Below are positions 8,312-16,913 of a DNA stretch of 64,000 nucleotides, piece after piece; within the stretch, counting starts at the first letter, position 1, and every line of letters begins with the position of its first letter. The notes under the pieces were generated by a model, which made no database searches, was not told the origin of the DNA, and saw only the letters and a list, made by a program, of their open reading frames with translations. Origin of the DNA: Acrocarpospora catenulata (GTDB lineage: Bacteria; Actinomycetota; Actinomycetes; Streptosporangiales; Streptosporangiaceae); NCBI RefSeq assembly GCF_018476525.1, contig NZ_JAHCST010000006.1:173332-237331 (forward strand), in the 5' to 3' direction. The position numbers and the translations under genes were made by a program.

Positions 8312-9528
8312 AAGACATCGTGATCTGCGATCCGGTCCGGACACCCGTCGGAGTCGACGGCGGGATGTTCCGCGACCTCACCGCCGCCGACCTCGCCACC
8401 CAGGCCCTGCGCGGTCTCATGGAACGGACCGGGCTGCGCGCCGGCGACGTCGACGACGTGGTGCTGGGGTACTGCTATCCGACCAGCGAGGCCCCGGCGA
8501 TCGGCCGGGTCGCGGCCCTGAACGCGGGCTTGGGCGTCGAGGTCGGCGGCGTGCAACTCGACCGCCGCTGCGGATCCGGCCTGCAGGCGGTGCTGTACGC
8601 GGCCTCGACCGTCGCGCAGGGGTGGGCCGAGGTCATCGTCGCCGGCGGCGTGGAGGCGATGAGCCAGGCGGAGTTCTACGCGCTTGGCCTCAAGCAGGGA
8701 GTCCGGGGCGATTCGGTCCAGCTCGTCAACAGGATCACACGCGGGCGCACCACGGCCGGCGGGACCGATTTCCCGGTACCCGGCGGCATGCTGGAAACCG
8801 CGGAGAATCTGCGGGAGCAGTACGGCATCTCCCGCACCGAACAGGACGAGTTCGCCCTCGACTCGCATCAGAAGGCGGTGACCGCCCGCGAGGACGGCAA
8901 GTTCGCCGACGAGATCGTGCCGGTCACCGTGCCGGCCACGCGGCGCAGCCCGCAGCAGGTCATCTCGCTCGACGAACATCCGAGGCCGGCTCTCACCATG
9001 GACGATCTGGCCCGCCTGACGCCGGTACGGCGTTCCGTCGACCCCGACGCGACCGTCACCGCCGGCAACGCCTGCGGGCAGAGCGACGGGGCGGCGTTGT
9101 CGGTGGTCACCACCGCCGCGAAGGCCGCGGAACTCGGCCTGCGCCCGTACCTGCGCATCGTCTCCTCCGCCGTCGCCGGAGTGCCGCCGCGGATCATGGG
9201 AATCGGTCCCGTACCGGCGGTGGCCACCGCGCTCGCCAGGGCGGGACTCACCCTGGCGGACATCGATCTCATCGAGATCAACGAGGCGTTCGCCGCCCAG
9301 GTCATCGCCTGCCTACGCGAGTGGCGGCTCACCGGCTCAGACCGCGAGCGGCTCAACGTCAACGGCTCCGGCATATCCCTCGGCCATCCGGCCGGCGCCA
9401 CCGGCGGCCGGATTCTGGCCACGCTGGCCCACGAGATGAAAAGGCGAACAAGCCGATACGGGCTCGAAACGATGTGCATGGGCGGCGGGCAGGGGCTCGC
9501 CACGATATTCGAACGCGTCGGCCACTGA
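8308..9528 (+). CDS. Thiolase (acetyl-CoA acyltransferase type)
   Basis: The protein has 406 residues and starts with GTG overlapping the ligase stop. Catalytic residues are Cys88 in DRRCGSGLQ, His in SLGHPAGATG and the second Cys in LETMCMGGGQG. The length and motifs fit degradative thiolases that cleave 3-ketoacyl-CoA with CoA. In this operon it would release acetyl-CoA or propionyl-CoA after the dehydrogenase and hydratase steps, although no separate 3-hydroxyacyl-CoA dehydrogenase is encoded between 3806 and 11051. Confidence 0.94.
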   Translation: MKDIVICDPVRTPVGVDGGMFRDLTAADLATQALRGLMERTGLRAGDVDDVVLGYCYPTSEAPAIGRVAALNAGLGVEVGGVQLDRRCGSGLQAVLYAASTVAQGWAEVIVAGGVEAMSQAEFYALGLKQGVRGDSVQLVNRITRGRTTAGGTDFPVPGGMLETAENLREQYGISRTEQDEFALDSHQKAVTAREDGKFADEIVPVTVPATRRSPQQVISLDEHPRPALTMDDLARLTPVRRSVDPDATVTAGNACGQSDGAALSVVTTAAKAAELGLRPYLRIVSSAVAGVPPRIMGIGPVPAVATALARAGLTLADIDLIEINEAFAAQVIACLREWRLTGSDRERLNVNGSGISLGHPAGATGGRILATLAHEMKRRTSRYGLETMCMGGGQGLATIFERVGH

Positions 9529-9553
9529 GGACAGCCGTTTCCGGCGAAAGGAC

Positions 9554-10540
9554 ATGAACATGCGATCGAAGGCGCACCGGCCGCGCCGCTCCTGCCTGGC
9601 CGTGCCGGGGTCGAACACCCGTTTCTTGGAGAAGGCGCAAGGGCTCCCCGCCGACCAGGTGTTCCTCGACCTCGAAGACGCGGTCTCCCCACTGGCGAAG
9701 GAGAGCGCCCGCAAGAACATCGTCCACGCGCTCAACACCGGGGACTGGGGCACGAAGATCCGCGCGGTGCGGGTCAACGACTGGACGACGCGCTGGACCT
9801 ACCGCGATGTGATCGAGGTGGTCGAGGGCGCCGGTCAGGAACTCGACTGCGTCATGCTGCCCAAGGTCCAGAGCGCCGATCAGGTGGTGGCGCTGGACCT
9901 GCTGCTGACCCAGATCGAGACCACCATGGGGTACGAGGTCGGCCGCATCGGCATCGAGGCGCAGATCGAGAACCCCCGCGGCCTGATCAACGTCGACGCG
10001 ATCGCCGCCTCGTCGCCTCGCGTCGAGACGATCATCTTCGGCCCGGCCGACTTCATGGCATCGATCAACATGAGGAGCCTGGTCGTAGGTGAGCAGCCGC
10101 CGGGGTACGACGTCGGCGACGCCTACCACTACACGCTGATGCGCATCCTGACCGCCGCCCGAGCCCACGACAAGCAGGCCATCGACGGTCCGTACGTGCA
10201 GGTGCGCGACCTCGAAGGATACAGGCGCGTAGCCGGACGATCGGCGGCGCTGGGCTTCGACGGCAAGTGGGTGCTGCACCCGGATCAGATCGAGGCGGCC
10301 AACCAGATCTTCGCACCCGCGCAGTCGGACTACGACCACGCGGAGAACATTCTGGACGCCTACGCGTACTACACCTCGGAGACGGGCGGCGCGAAGGGCG
10401 CGGTCATGCTCGGAGACGAGATGATCGACGAAGCCTCCCGGAAGATGGCGCACGTGATCGCCGGCAAGGGGCGCGCCGCCGGTATGACCCGCCAGGACGT
10501 CTGGCGTGCTCCCCTGTCCCGGCAGTCGCAGGAGAACTGA
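9554..10540 (+). CDS. HpcH/CitE-family CoA-ester C-C lyase
   Basis: The protein has 328 residues and the TIM-barrel features of the CitE/malyl-CoA lyase family: RSCLAVPGSN near the N-terminus, VFLDLEDAV with acidic metal ligands, RAVRVNDW, MLPKVQSADQV, EAQIENPRGL and GFDGKWVLHPDQI. Family members split malyl-, beta-methylmalyl- or citramalyl-CoA into acetyl- or propionyl-CoA plus a 2-oxoacid. The neighbouring MaoC hydratase resembles mesaconyl-CoA hydratases, so a branched C4/C5 dicarboxyl-CoA is a plausible substrate. The 25-nt gap before the gene contains GAAAGGA; a second in-frame ATG at 9560 is an alternative start. Confidence 0.88.
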   Translation: MNMRSKAHRPRRSCLAVPGSNTRFLEKAQGLPADQVFLDLEDAVSPLAKESARKNIVHALNTGDWGTKIRAVRVNDWTTRWTYRDVIEVVEGAGQELDCVMLPKVQSADQVVALDLLLTQIETTMGYEVGRIGIEAQIENPRGLINVDAIAASSPRVETIIFGPADFMASINMRSLVVGEQPPGYDVGDAYHYTLMRILTAARAHDKQAIDGPYVQVRDLEGYRRVAGRSAALGFDGKWVLHPDQIEAANQIFAPAQSDYDHAENILDAYAYYTSETGGAKGAVMLGDEMIDEASRKMAHVIAGKGRAAGMTRQDVWRAPLSRQSQEN

Positions 10541-10541
10541 C

Positions 10542-11051
10542 GTGAAATACGGACGCAGCTACGAAGAGTTCGAGATCGGCGCCACCTACCGGCACTGGCC
10601 CGGCAAGACCGTGACGGAGTACGACGATCACCTGTTCTGCCTCTTGACCATGAATCATCACCCGCTCCACCTCGATCGGCACTATGCCGAGACCACCACG
10701 GAGTTCGGCAGGAACGTGGTCGTCGGGAACTACGTCTACTCCCTGCTGCTCGGCATGAGCGTCGCCGACATCTCGGGCCTGGCCATCGCCAACCTGGAGA
10801 TCGAGTCGCTGCGGCACGTCGCCCCCACCTTCCACGGCGACACCCTGTACGGCGAGACGAGCGTCCTGGGCAAGTGGGAGAGCAAATCCAAGGACGATCG
10901 CGGCATCGTCCACGTGGAGACCACGGGCTACAAGCAGGACGGCACCATCGTGTGCACGTTCCGCCGCAAAGTGCTGGTCGGAAAGGAGTCCCACCTCGCG
11001 AAGATCGGCGGCCGGCACGCCGGTCGCCCGGACCCTACGGCAGTTCGTTGA
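10542..11051 (+). CDS. MaoC-family enoyl-CoA hydratase, mesaconyl-CoA hydratase-like
   Basis: The protein has 169 residues and a GTG start preceded by GGAG. The motif LFCLLTMNHHPLHLD supplies the Asn and His expected around the MaoC active site, and VGNYVYSLLLGMS follows as the hydratase helix. The sequence resembles the MaoC proteins encoded next to CitE-like lyases in actinobacteria. It lies 1 bp after the lyase stop, so a hydratase-lyase pair is likely: hydration of a mesaconyl-type CoA ester and then C-C cleavage. It is distinct from the MaoC-SCP2 fusion earlier in the operon. Confidence 0.87.
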   Translation: MKYGRSYEEFEIGATYRHWPGKTVTEYDDHLFCLLTMNHHPLHLDRHYAETTTEFGRNVVVGNYVYSLLLGMSVADISGLAIANLEIESLRHVAPTFHGDTLYGETSVLGKWESKSKDDRGIVHVETTGYKQDGTIVCTFRRKVLVGKESHLAKIGGRHAGRPDPTAVR

Positions 11052-11118
11052 ATCGAGGTCCCCTCCCTGCCGGCGCGTCGTTCTGACGAAACCTTGGACG
11101 AGTGTCGAATCTGTTAGT

Positions 11119-11136
11119 AAACTTTATTTAAAGTTT
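11119..11136. promoter_or_regulatory. AT-rich inverted repeat before the GH43 gene
   Basis: AAACTTT (11119-11125) and AAAGTTT (11130-11136) are separated by ATTT, in an otherwise GC-rich region and 30 bp before the GH43 start. The position fits an operator for a sugar-responsive repressor overlapping the promoter. A related TTTAGTAAA element sits at 31855-31863 before another secreted-protein gene. Confidence 0.5.
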
Positions 11137-11165
11137 CTGGCGGGTCCGCAGGTAGAAGGAGCCTC

Positions 11166-12251
11166 ATGAACAGACATGCGCTTCGACTGGCGGTCATCGC
11201 CCTCGCGATGACCGCCATCGGCGGCGTCGCCGCCTCCCCCGGCACCGCCGCATCGGCCGCCCAGCAGGCCGTGGCTCGCGGCCGCACCACCCTGGGTGGC
11301 GCCGACCCCAGCGTCATCAGGGTCGGCAACCTCTACGTCGCGGCCAAGTCCGTGAACGGCGGCATCGCGGTACGGACGGCGACCACTCTGGAGGGCATCG
11401 CCGCCGCGCCCCGGCACCAGGTGTGGAATGACACCGGCAACCTCGGTGAGGTGTGGGCGCCCGAGATCGTGCACCACAACGGCCGCTACCACATCTACTT
11501 CGCGGCGGGCAGCGGCGCCGCCCACCGGATGTACCACATCAGTTCCGCCACCGCCGACTCCGGCTATTCCGCCGCGACGAAGGTCGCCCTGCCCGGCGAC
11601 AAGTGGGCCATCGACGGCGTGCCGTTCACCTTCAACGGCCAGCGCTGGTTCGTGTGGTCCGGCTGGGCGGGCGACAGCAACGTCGAGCAGAACCTCTACA
11701 TCGCCCGGATGAGCAGCCCGACCACGACCACCGGCGGCCGTTACGTCATCTCCCAGCCGCGCGAGCCGTGGGAGCGGGTCGTCGGCAACCCGTTCATCAA
11801 CGAGGCCCCCGAGCCGATCCTCGACCCGAACGGGCAGTTGCACATCGTGTACTCCGCGAACGGCAGTTGGAGCAGCAAGTACTGCATCGCCGATCTGCGA
11901 CTGCGCTCCGGTGGTGACCCGACGTACGTGTGGGACTGGTACAAGAGCAACGGTTGCCTGTTCGGCTCGTACGCGGCGTACATGATGCAGGGCTGGACCC
12001 CGACGCTGCACGTGGACGGCCCCGGCCACCACACGTTCGTGCTGGAGCGCGGGGACATCGCCACCAGCCCGCCGTCCGGCAACCGGTTCCCGACCATGTA
12101 CCACGCTGTTGCCAAGGGCACGCCGTACTCGTGGTCCAACCGGTACTGGTACACCGGCACGGCCGTCTGGTGGAGCAAGACCACCTACCAGCGGGCCAAC
12201 GTGCCCGGCGCCAACACCGACGTCGGGTACAGCCTCAAGTTCTTCGAATGA
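11166..12251 (+). CDS. Secreted GH43 glycoside hydrolase, arabinofuranosidase-like
   Basis: The protein has 361 residues with a Sec signal peptide (MNRHALRLAVIALAM..., cleavage near AASA, residue 31). GH43 five-bladed propeller landmarks are in order: GGADPSVIRVGN with the general-base Asp, WAPEIVHHNGRYHIYF, WAIDGVPF with the pKa-modulating Asp, and NEAPEPIL with the acid Glu. The family acts on arabinan, arabinoxylan or galactan side chains; exo-acting arabinofuranosidase is the best guess. AAGGAG lies 5 nt before the ATG. An AT-rich palindrome upstream suggests substrate-dependent control. The gene is separate from the acyl-CoA operon. Confidence 0.88.
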   Translation: MNRHALRLAVIALAMTAIGGVAASPGTAASAAQQAVARGRTTLGGADPSVIRVGNLYVAAKSVNGGIAVRTATTLEGIAAAPRHQVWNDTGNLGEVWAPEIVHHNGRYHIYFAAGSGAAHRMYHISSATADSGYSAATKVALPGDKWAIDGVPFTFNGQRWFVWSGWAGDSNVEQNLYIARMSSPTTTTGGRYVISQPREPWERVVGNPFINEAPEPILDPNGQLHIVYSANGSWSSKYCIADLRLRSGGDPTYVWDWYKSNGCLFGSYAAYMMQGWTPTLHVDGPGHHTFVLERGDIATSPPSGNRFPTMYHAVAKGTPYSWSNRYWYTGTAVWWSKTTYQRANVPGANTDVGYSLKFFE

Positions 12252-12787
12252 CGCACCTGGGCTTCAGGAGCATCGCGACCGGCGTGCTGGGACGACCGTG
12301 TTCGTTCACCGACGCGAGCGCCTGCCCGCCGGTCATCCTCCCTGAATATGAACGGAATGTCCGCGCGAGACGCCGGTCGATCAGCATGGTCACAGGTGGT
12401 CGCCGAGGCGTGGACTCCGACCAATGTGATGGAAATCGGTGTCGCGGTGACATCGGTTGATGGTTGCCGCCGATTTGGTGCGCGGAGTTTGCCACCAGCC
12501 CGGTGCGGCTTTTTTATGTTGTCGGCGAGTCATTCTCATGTTGACAGGGGCGGATTCCTGTTACATTTTGGCAACGCCGTTTAACCTATCGGAAACATGA
12601 TCACTAAAAGCAGTCGAGTAGCGACTCGTTGCAGAATCCCGGCATCAATCGTCTTTATCGTCATCTCGTGCCGATGAATCGTTCATCTGCCGTACACCAC
12701 GCGGCACTCCAGCCCGACTTGTATGCGTGTTCAGGGAATCCGCGACACCCGCAGGGGGTGTGCTTCCTGAACCGAGGGCGAGGGAAA
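12252..12787. other. 536-bp intergenic region with putative terminator and promoter
   Basis: No convincing gene is visible. GCCACC and GGTGCGGC (12491-12509) can pair imperfectly and are followed by six T residues (12510-12515), a possible terminator for the GH43 transcript. TTGACA at 12541-12546 with TACATT at 12562-12567 gives a promoter-like pair with a short 15-bp spacer for the next gene. The region from 12505 to 12620 is clearly more AT-rich than its surroundings. Confidence 0.45.
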
Positions 12788-13363
12788 ATGTCTGGTAGCG
12801 GTATCAACTGGGTGAGGAGCCGGCCGGCTCATCACCGTGTCCGGAGGCTGATCGCGGCCGCGATGACCGCCGCCGTTGCGCTGGCCGTGGGTGTGACGCT
12901 GCCCGCGCCCGCCCAGGCCGCGGGGTACGTTGGCGAGAGCATCCTGCGGAGCAGGTTGACCAAGCAGTGCCTGGACAGCAATTTCGCCGGGCAGGTGTAC
13001 ACGCTGCCGTGCAGCGCCCGCGGCACCAACGACCACCAGATCTGGGAGCCGCTCCTTCAACTGCGCAGCGGCCCCGGCGGCCCCGCATATGACATCGTCG
13101 CCCTCAAGAACAAGGCGACAAAGATGTGCCTCGCGTTCGTTTACTCGGGCTCCAGGATCAAGACGACCTCCGAGTGCAGCGACGCCAATTCCGCTCTCGA
13201 CCCCGAGTGGTATGCGCAGGGCACGGGCTGGAGGGACGTCGTCTTCTACCAGTGGCACGGCAACCCCAGCAGGAAGTGGACTCTGTTCACCGATGTATCC
13301 GGCGCTGTCTACTCGCAGATCACCGGCAACTACCAGAACGAGCACTGGCAGTTCGACTGGTAA
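12788..13363 (+). CDS. Small secreted ricin-like beta-trefoil protein
   Basis: The protein has 191 residues. A Sec signal (arginines, hydrophobic stretch AAAMTAAVALAVGVTL, cleavage near AQA-AGY at about residue 44) leaves a mature domain of about 145 residues. The mature part has Cys pairs (QCLDSN...LPCSA, MCLAF...SEC) and aromatic-ended repeats (NDHQIWEP, SRKWTLF, NEHWQFDW) like a ricin-type lectin fold. It may bind carbohydrate; no catalytic motif is visible. The ATG at 12788 was chosen because of the purine-rich GAGGGCGAGGG upstream. Confidence 0.75.
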   Translation: MSGSGINWVRSRPAHHRVRRLIAAAMTAAVALAVGVTLPAPAQAAGYVGESILRSRLTKQCLDSNFAGQVYTLPCSARGTNDHQIWEPLLQLRSGPGGPAYDIVALKNKATKMCLAFVYSGSRIKTTSECSDANSALDPEWYAQGTGWRDVVFYQWHGNPSRKWTLFTDVSGAVYSQITGNYQNEHWQFDW

Positions 13364-13428
13364 ACACCCGTCCGAGATCCCCGCGTAACTCATGGTGAGT
13401 CGCGCGAGCGTGAAGGTGTGTTGACTCC

Positions 13429-13475
13429 GGCCTCGCCGGGGGTGGACAGAGGTTGCATCTGCCCCCGGCGGGGCC
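13429..13475. terminator. 14-bp hairpin after the ricin-like gene
   Basis: GGCCTCGCCGGGGG (13429-13442) pairs with CCCCCGGCGGGGCC (13462-13475), allowing one G-T wobble, around a 19-nt loop. It lies 65 bp after the stop codon and has no U-tract. Confidence 0.65.
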
Positions 13476-13620
13476 GCGGTCATGATCCGCCTGGCTGTGA
13501 CCGGGCGTACCCGCCGAAACAAGGAGCAGGCCGTCGGCCCGGCCTGGGCTGTCAGGAAACCACACGGTGCTCCTTTGCGGTTGATGCGAGACCCCCGATT
13601 TCCTCATGAGTGGAGGAAGA

Positions 13621-16600
13621 ATGGCTGTCAGATTAGATGGCGGCGGCGCGCAAGGACGACGCGGGTGGGGCAGGATCGCGGTGGCGATCCTGGTCATGAT
13701 GTCGATGGTGGTGAGCCTGGCGCGGACGGCCGAGGCCGCCGACGACCCGCCGCCCACCAGCTACACGATCTCCATCCCGCTGCCCGACGGCGTCGACCTC
13801 GCCAGGGTGCGCGCCGAGGTGGCGGATCTCAACAACCGGAATCCGCAGCTTAGCGACACGTTCCAGCAGGAGGCCGCGCACTACCCGTTCCGTCTCCAGG
13901 ACGGGACGTTCACGGTGGAGCAGGACTTCGACGGCACTCTCGCCGTGACGGGTTCCATCCTGTCACTCACGATCGAGGCCGACGAGGTGCAGGCCAACAG
14001 TTTGAGCTGGTGGCAGGATGTCCTGTTGGCCGCCGCCAGTGGCCTCGCGGGACTGGCGGTCCGCATTCAGTGCGAGGGCTTTTTCGGTCTCGGTACCGGC
14101 GGGACGGGCAGCGTCTTCGCCGCGGCATTCTGCGTGGCCGTGGGCAGCGCCCTTGGCACCTTCATCTATCAGATGGTGAACATCTTCGCCGACGGCGCCC
14201 AGCAGGACGGGAGACGCTGGGGTAGGGCGGTGGGGCTCGCGGTGGTGGCGGCCCTGATAGGAGTCGCCTGGGAAGGGGGGCTCAACACCTGGGCCCGCAC
14301 CAAGCTCCCGGGCATTATGCGGAACGTGGGCCGATGGGTGAAGGATACCGGCCGGAGCCTCACGGGCTGGGCGAGAGGGGCCGGATCCCGCCTCGAACAG
14401 GTCGGCGAGGCGATCGACATGAACGCCGGCCCCTTCGCCGAGAGCCTGGCGGACGCGCTGGAGGAAGGCGCCGCGACCAACTCCGTGAATCTGCGGGTCC
14501 TGCCGCTGGGTGACTCGATCACCTACGGAGACGGGACGCCGGACAGCTCCAGCTACCGGGCTCAGTTGTGGGGTCTTCTCCTCGCCGGTGACGTCGACCG
14601 TCTCGACTACGTCGGCTCCCAGAAGACCGGCCAACTGGCGGACCGGGACAACGAGGGGCATCAGGGCTGGACGATCAGTCAGATCAGCGCAATCGCGTCC
14701 TGCACGATGCGTGAATATCGGCCGAACGTCGTCACGCTGCACATCGGCACCAACGACATGGCCCGCAACATCGATGTGGCGGGCGCCCCCGAACGGCTGC
14801 GCGGCCTCATCCGCCAGATCCTCGCCGCCGGCCCGGAGACCACGGTCCTGGTCTCCACCCTCATTCCGTCGACGACACCGGCGATCATGAATCGCATCCA
14901 GCAGTACAACGCGGCGATCCCGGGGATCGTCGCCGGCTTCCAGGCCGCGGGCCGGGCCGTGTACTTGGTCGACATGGGCGCGGTCACACCGGGAGACATG
15001 ACCGACTCCCTGCATCCGAACGCCAACGGCTACCGGAAGATGGCCGCGGCCTTCGACAAGACGATCAGCACCGCCCTGCGGTGGGGCGGCTTCCTGACCG
15101 CCAAGAACGGCGTCCCCGGAGCGTGCGGCACGACCCCCGAAGACCCTTCGGTCGCCGGCATGGACGGCTGGAACCGATTTGAGCGATTTGGGGGCATGAT
15201 CGCCGCCGGCGTACCGGGCGGGACGCGGGAGGAGTTGCGGTTCGCCGACATCGACGGCGACGGCCGCGACGACTACCTGCTGGTCGACCCGCGGGGACGG
15301 GTACGCGCCTGGGGCAACGCCCTCCCCTCCGTGATCTGGACCCCATGGGGTGAGGTCGCCGCCGGTGTGCCGGGCGGGACGCGGGAGGAGTTGCGGTTCG
15401 CCGACCTCAACGGGGACGGCCGCGACGACTACCTCCTCGTCAGCCCGGAGGGACGGGTACGCGCCTGGGGCAACGCCTTCCCCTCCAAGATTTGGACCCC
15501 ATGGGGTGAGGTCGCCGCCGGCGTACCGGGCGGGACGCGAGAGGGATTGCGGTTCGCCGACATCGACGGCGACGGCGCCGACGACTACCTGATGGTCGAC
15601 CCGCAGGGACAGGTACGCGCCTGGGGGAACAAACTCCCCTCCAAGATATGGACGGAATTGGGCGTCGTCGCCTGGGGTGTCGGAGCGACCCAGCAGGAGG
15701 TGCGGTTCACCGACATCGACGGTGACAGCCGCGACGACTACCTGGTCGTGAACGCGCAGGGGAAGGTGCGGGCCTGGCTCAACACCATCGGCCAGTCCGG
15801 TGGCGGGTCGTGGCTGGTCCAGGGTGAGATCGCCTCCGGTGCCGGGGTGTCCAGGGAGAACGTCGAGTTCGCGGACGTCGACGGCGACGGCAACGCCGAC
15901 TATCTGACGATCAACGCCGCCGGACAGGTCTGGGCGTGGCTGGGCGAGCGGTTCGCCGGGCCCGAGCGCTGGGATCCGCAAGGCATGATCGCCGCCGGGG
16001 TACCGGGCGGGACGCTGGAGGGGTTGCGGTTCGCCGACCTCAACGGAGACGGCAAGGCCGACTACCTGATGGTCGACCCACAGGGACGAGTACGCGCCTG
16101 GGGCAACAAACTCCCCTCCGTGATTTGGATCGAATGGGGCGAGGTCGCCGCCGGGGTACCGGGCGGGACGCGGGAGGAGTTGCGGTTCGCCGACCTCAAC
16201 GGGGACGGCCGCGACGACTACCTCCTCGTCAGCCCGGAGGGACGGGTACGCGCCTGGGGAAACGCCTTCCCCTCCAAGATTTGGACCCCATGGGGCGAGG
16301 TCGCCGCCGGGGTACCAGGCGGGACACGGGAAGGGTTACGGTTCGCCGACATCGACGGCGACGGCCGCGACGACTACCTGATGGTCGGCCCGCAGGGACA
16401 GGTACGCGCCTGGGGCAACGCCTTCCCCTCCAAGATATGGACCGAATGGGGCGAGATCTCCTCAGGCATCGGCCTTCATGATTCGATGATCACCTTTGCC
16501 GACATCGACGGTGACGGCCGCGACGACTACCTGTCGGTCAACGGTCGAGGGCGGATCTGGGCCTGGCTGAACAACCGGGGTAGCGGGGGTCCGGACTGGC

Positions 16601-16755
16601 TCATTCAAGGTGAGATCGCGACCGGCGTCGGGGTGACCCGTGATCAGGTCTTCCTGGAGGACGTCAACGGTGACCGCCGCTTCGACTATCTGGTCTCCAC
16701 CTCCGCCGGTGCAGTGACGGCCTGGCACGGCAACGGGCAGGTCCGCAAGGGCTGA
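13621..16755 (+). CDS. Large secreted SGNH hydrolase with hydrophobic N-terminal region and ten DxDGDG repeats
   Basis: The protein has 1044 residues. A signal peptide ends near AEA-ADD (about residue 40). Residues about 120-235 include three strongly hydrophobic stretches that could be transmembrane or amphipathic. Residues about 285-480 form an SGNH esterase/lipase: block I LPLGDSITYGDG (Ser near 298), block III HIGTND, block V DSLHPN with the Asp-x-x-His pair. Residues 526-1044 are ten repeats of about 52 residues with DIDGDGRDDYL calcium-type loops (FG-GAP/VCBS-like). GGAGG lies 4 nt before the ATG at 13621; an in-frame ATG at 13606 is weaker. It is probably an exported esterase, perhaps a carbohydrate de-acetylase, but its target is unknown. 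Confidence 0.85.
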   Translation: MAVRLDGGGAQGRRGWGRIAVAILVMMSMVVSLARTAEAADDPPPTSYTISIPLPDGVDLARVRAEVADLNNRNPQLSDTFQQEAAHYPFRLQDGTFTVEQDFDGTLAVTGSILSLTIEADEVQANSLSWWQDVLLAAASGLAGLAVRIQCEGFFGLGTGGTGSVFAAAFCVAVGSALGTFIYQMVNIFADGAQQDGRRWGRAVGLAVVAALIGVAWEGGLNTWARTKLPGIMRNVGRWVKDTGRSLTGWARGAGSRLEQVGEAIDMNAGPFAESLADALEEGAATNSVNLRVLPLGDSITYGDGTPDSSSYRAQLWGLLLAGDVDRLDYVGSQKTGQLADRDNEGHQGWTISQISAIASCTMREYRPNVVTLHIGTNDMARNIDVAGAPERLRGLIRQILAAGPETTVLVSTLIPSTTPAIMNRIQQYNAAIPGIVAGFQAAGRAVYLVDMGAVTPGDMTDSLHPNANGYRKMAAAFDKTISTALRWGGFLTAKNGVPGACGTTPEDPSVAGMDGWNRFERFGGMIAAGVPGGTREELRFADIDGDGRDDYLLVDPRGRVRAWGNALPSVIWTPWGEVAAGVPGGTREELRFADLNGDGRDDYLLVSPEGRVRAWGNAFPSKIWTPWGEVAAGVPGGTREGLRFADIDGDGADDYLMVDPQGQVRAWGNKLPSKIWTELGVVAWGVGATQQEVRFTDIDGDSRDDYLVVNAQGKVRAWLNTIGQSGGGSWLVQGEIASGAGVSRENVEFADVDGDGNADYLTINAAGQVWAWLGERFAGPERWDPQGMIAAGVPGGTLEGLRFADLNGDGKADYLMVDPQGRVRAWGNKLPSVIWIEWGEVAAGVPGGTREELRFADLNGDGRDDYLLVSPEGRVRAWGNAFPSKIWTPWGEVAAGVPGGTREGLRFADIDGDGRDDYLMVGPQGQVRAWGNAFPSKIWTEWGEISSGIGLHDSMITFADIDGDGRDDYLSVNGRGRIWAWLNNRGSGGPDWLIQGEIATGVGVTRDQVFLEDVNGDRRFDYLVSTSAGAVTAWHGNGQVRKG
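15196..16752 (+). repeat. Ten tandem 156-162-bp coding repeats in a 5+5 arrangement
   Basis: Units begin at 15196, 15352, 15508 and 15664 and continue to the end of the SGNH gene. Unit 2 equals unit 7 in protein sequence, units 1 and 3 closely match 6 and 8, and the divergent units 4 and 5 match 9 and 10 in pattern (WLxxxG...WLxQG). The second block starts at 15985, 789 bp after the first. The array therefore looks like one duplication of a five-repeat block. DNA identity among units 1-3 and 6-8 is very high. Confidence 0.9.
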
Positions 16756-16764
16756 CCCGGACGC

Positions 16765-16800
16765 GGACCGGCCGGCGGCCTTCAAGGCTCCGGCCGGTCC
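16765..16800. terminator. Hairpin after the SGNH gene
   Basis: GGACCGGCCGG (16765-16775) and CCGGCCGGTCC (16790-16800) form a perfect 11-bp stem, and CCTT/AAGG inside the loop extends the pairing. It lies 9 bp after the stop codon. Confidence 0.85.
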
Positions 16801-16913
16801 GCGGCGTTCGGCTGTGCTCGGCCGACCCCCGCGTACACGCTGACGGTGTTGCCGCCGGGGGTGGCCTGTATCCACATGGTGAGACGGCTTGGCCTTTGAG
16901 TATCAAGGCACTT

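Noticed and set aside
6566..8344. A 592-codon frame antisense to the acyl-CoA ligase
   Set aside because: A shadow of third-position GC bias; the sense frame carries all ANL motifs.
12348..12584. A 78-codon frame between the GH43 and ricin-like genes
   Set aside because: No ribosome-binding site, no domain, and it spans the AT-rich putative terminator and promoter.
13963..15981. A 672-codon open frame antisense to the SGNH gene
   Set aside because: It mirrors the high-GC codon pattern of the sense gene, has no domain or ribosome-binding site, and crosses the repeat region.
15196..16752. A CRISPR-like or satellite repeat array
   Set aside because: The repeats are in phase with a coding frame, 156-162 bp long without spacers, and encode calcium-loop blades.
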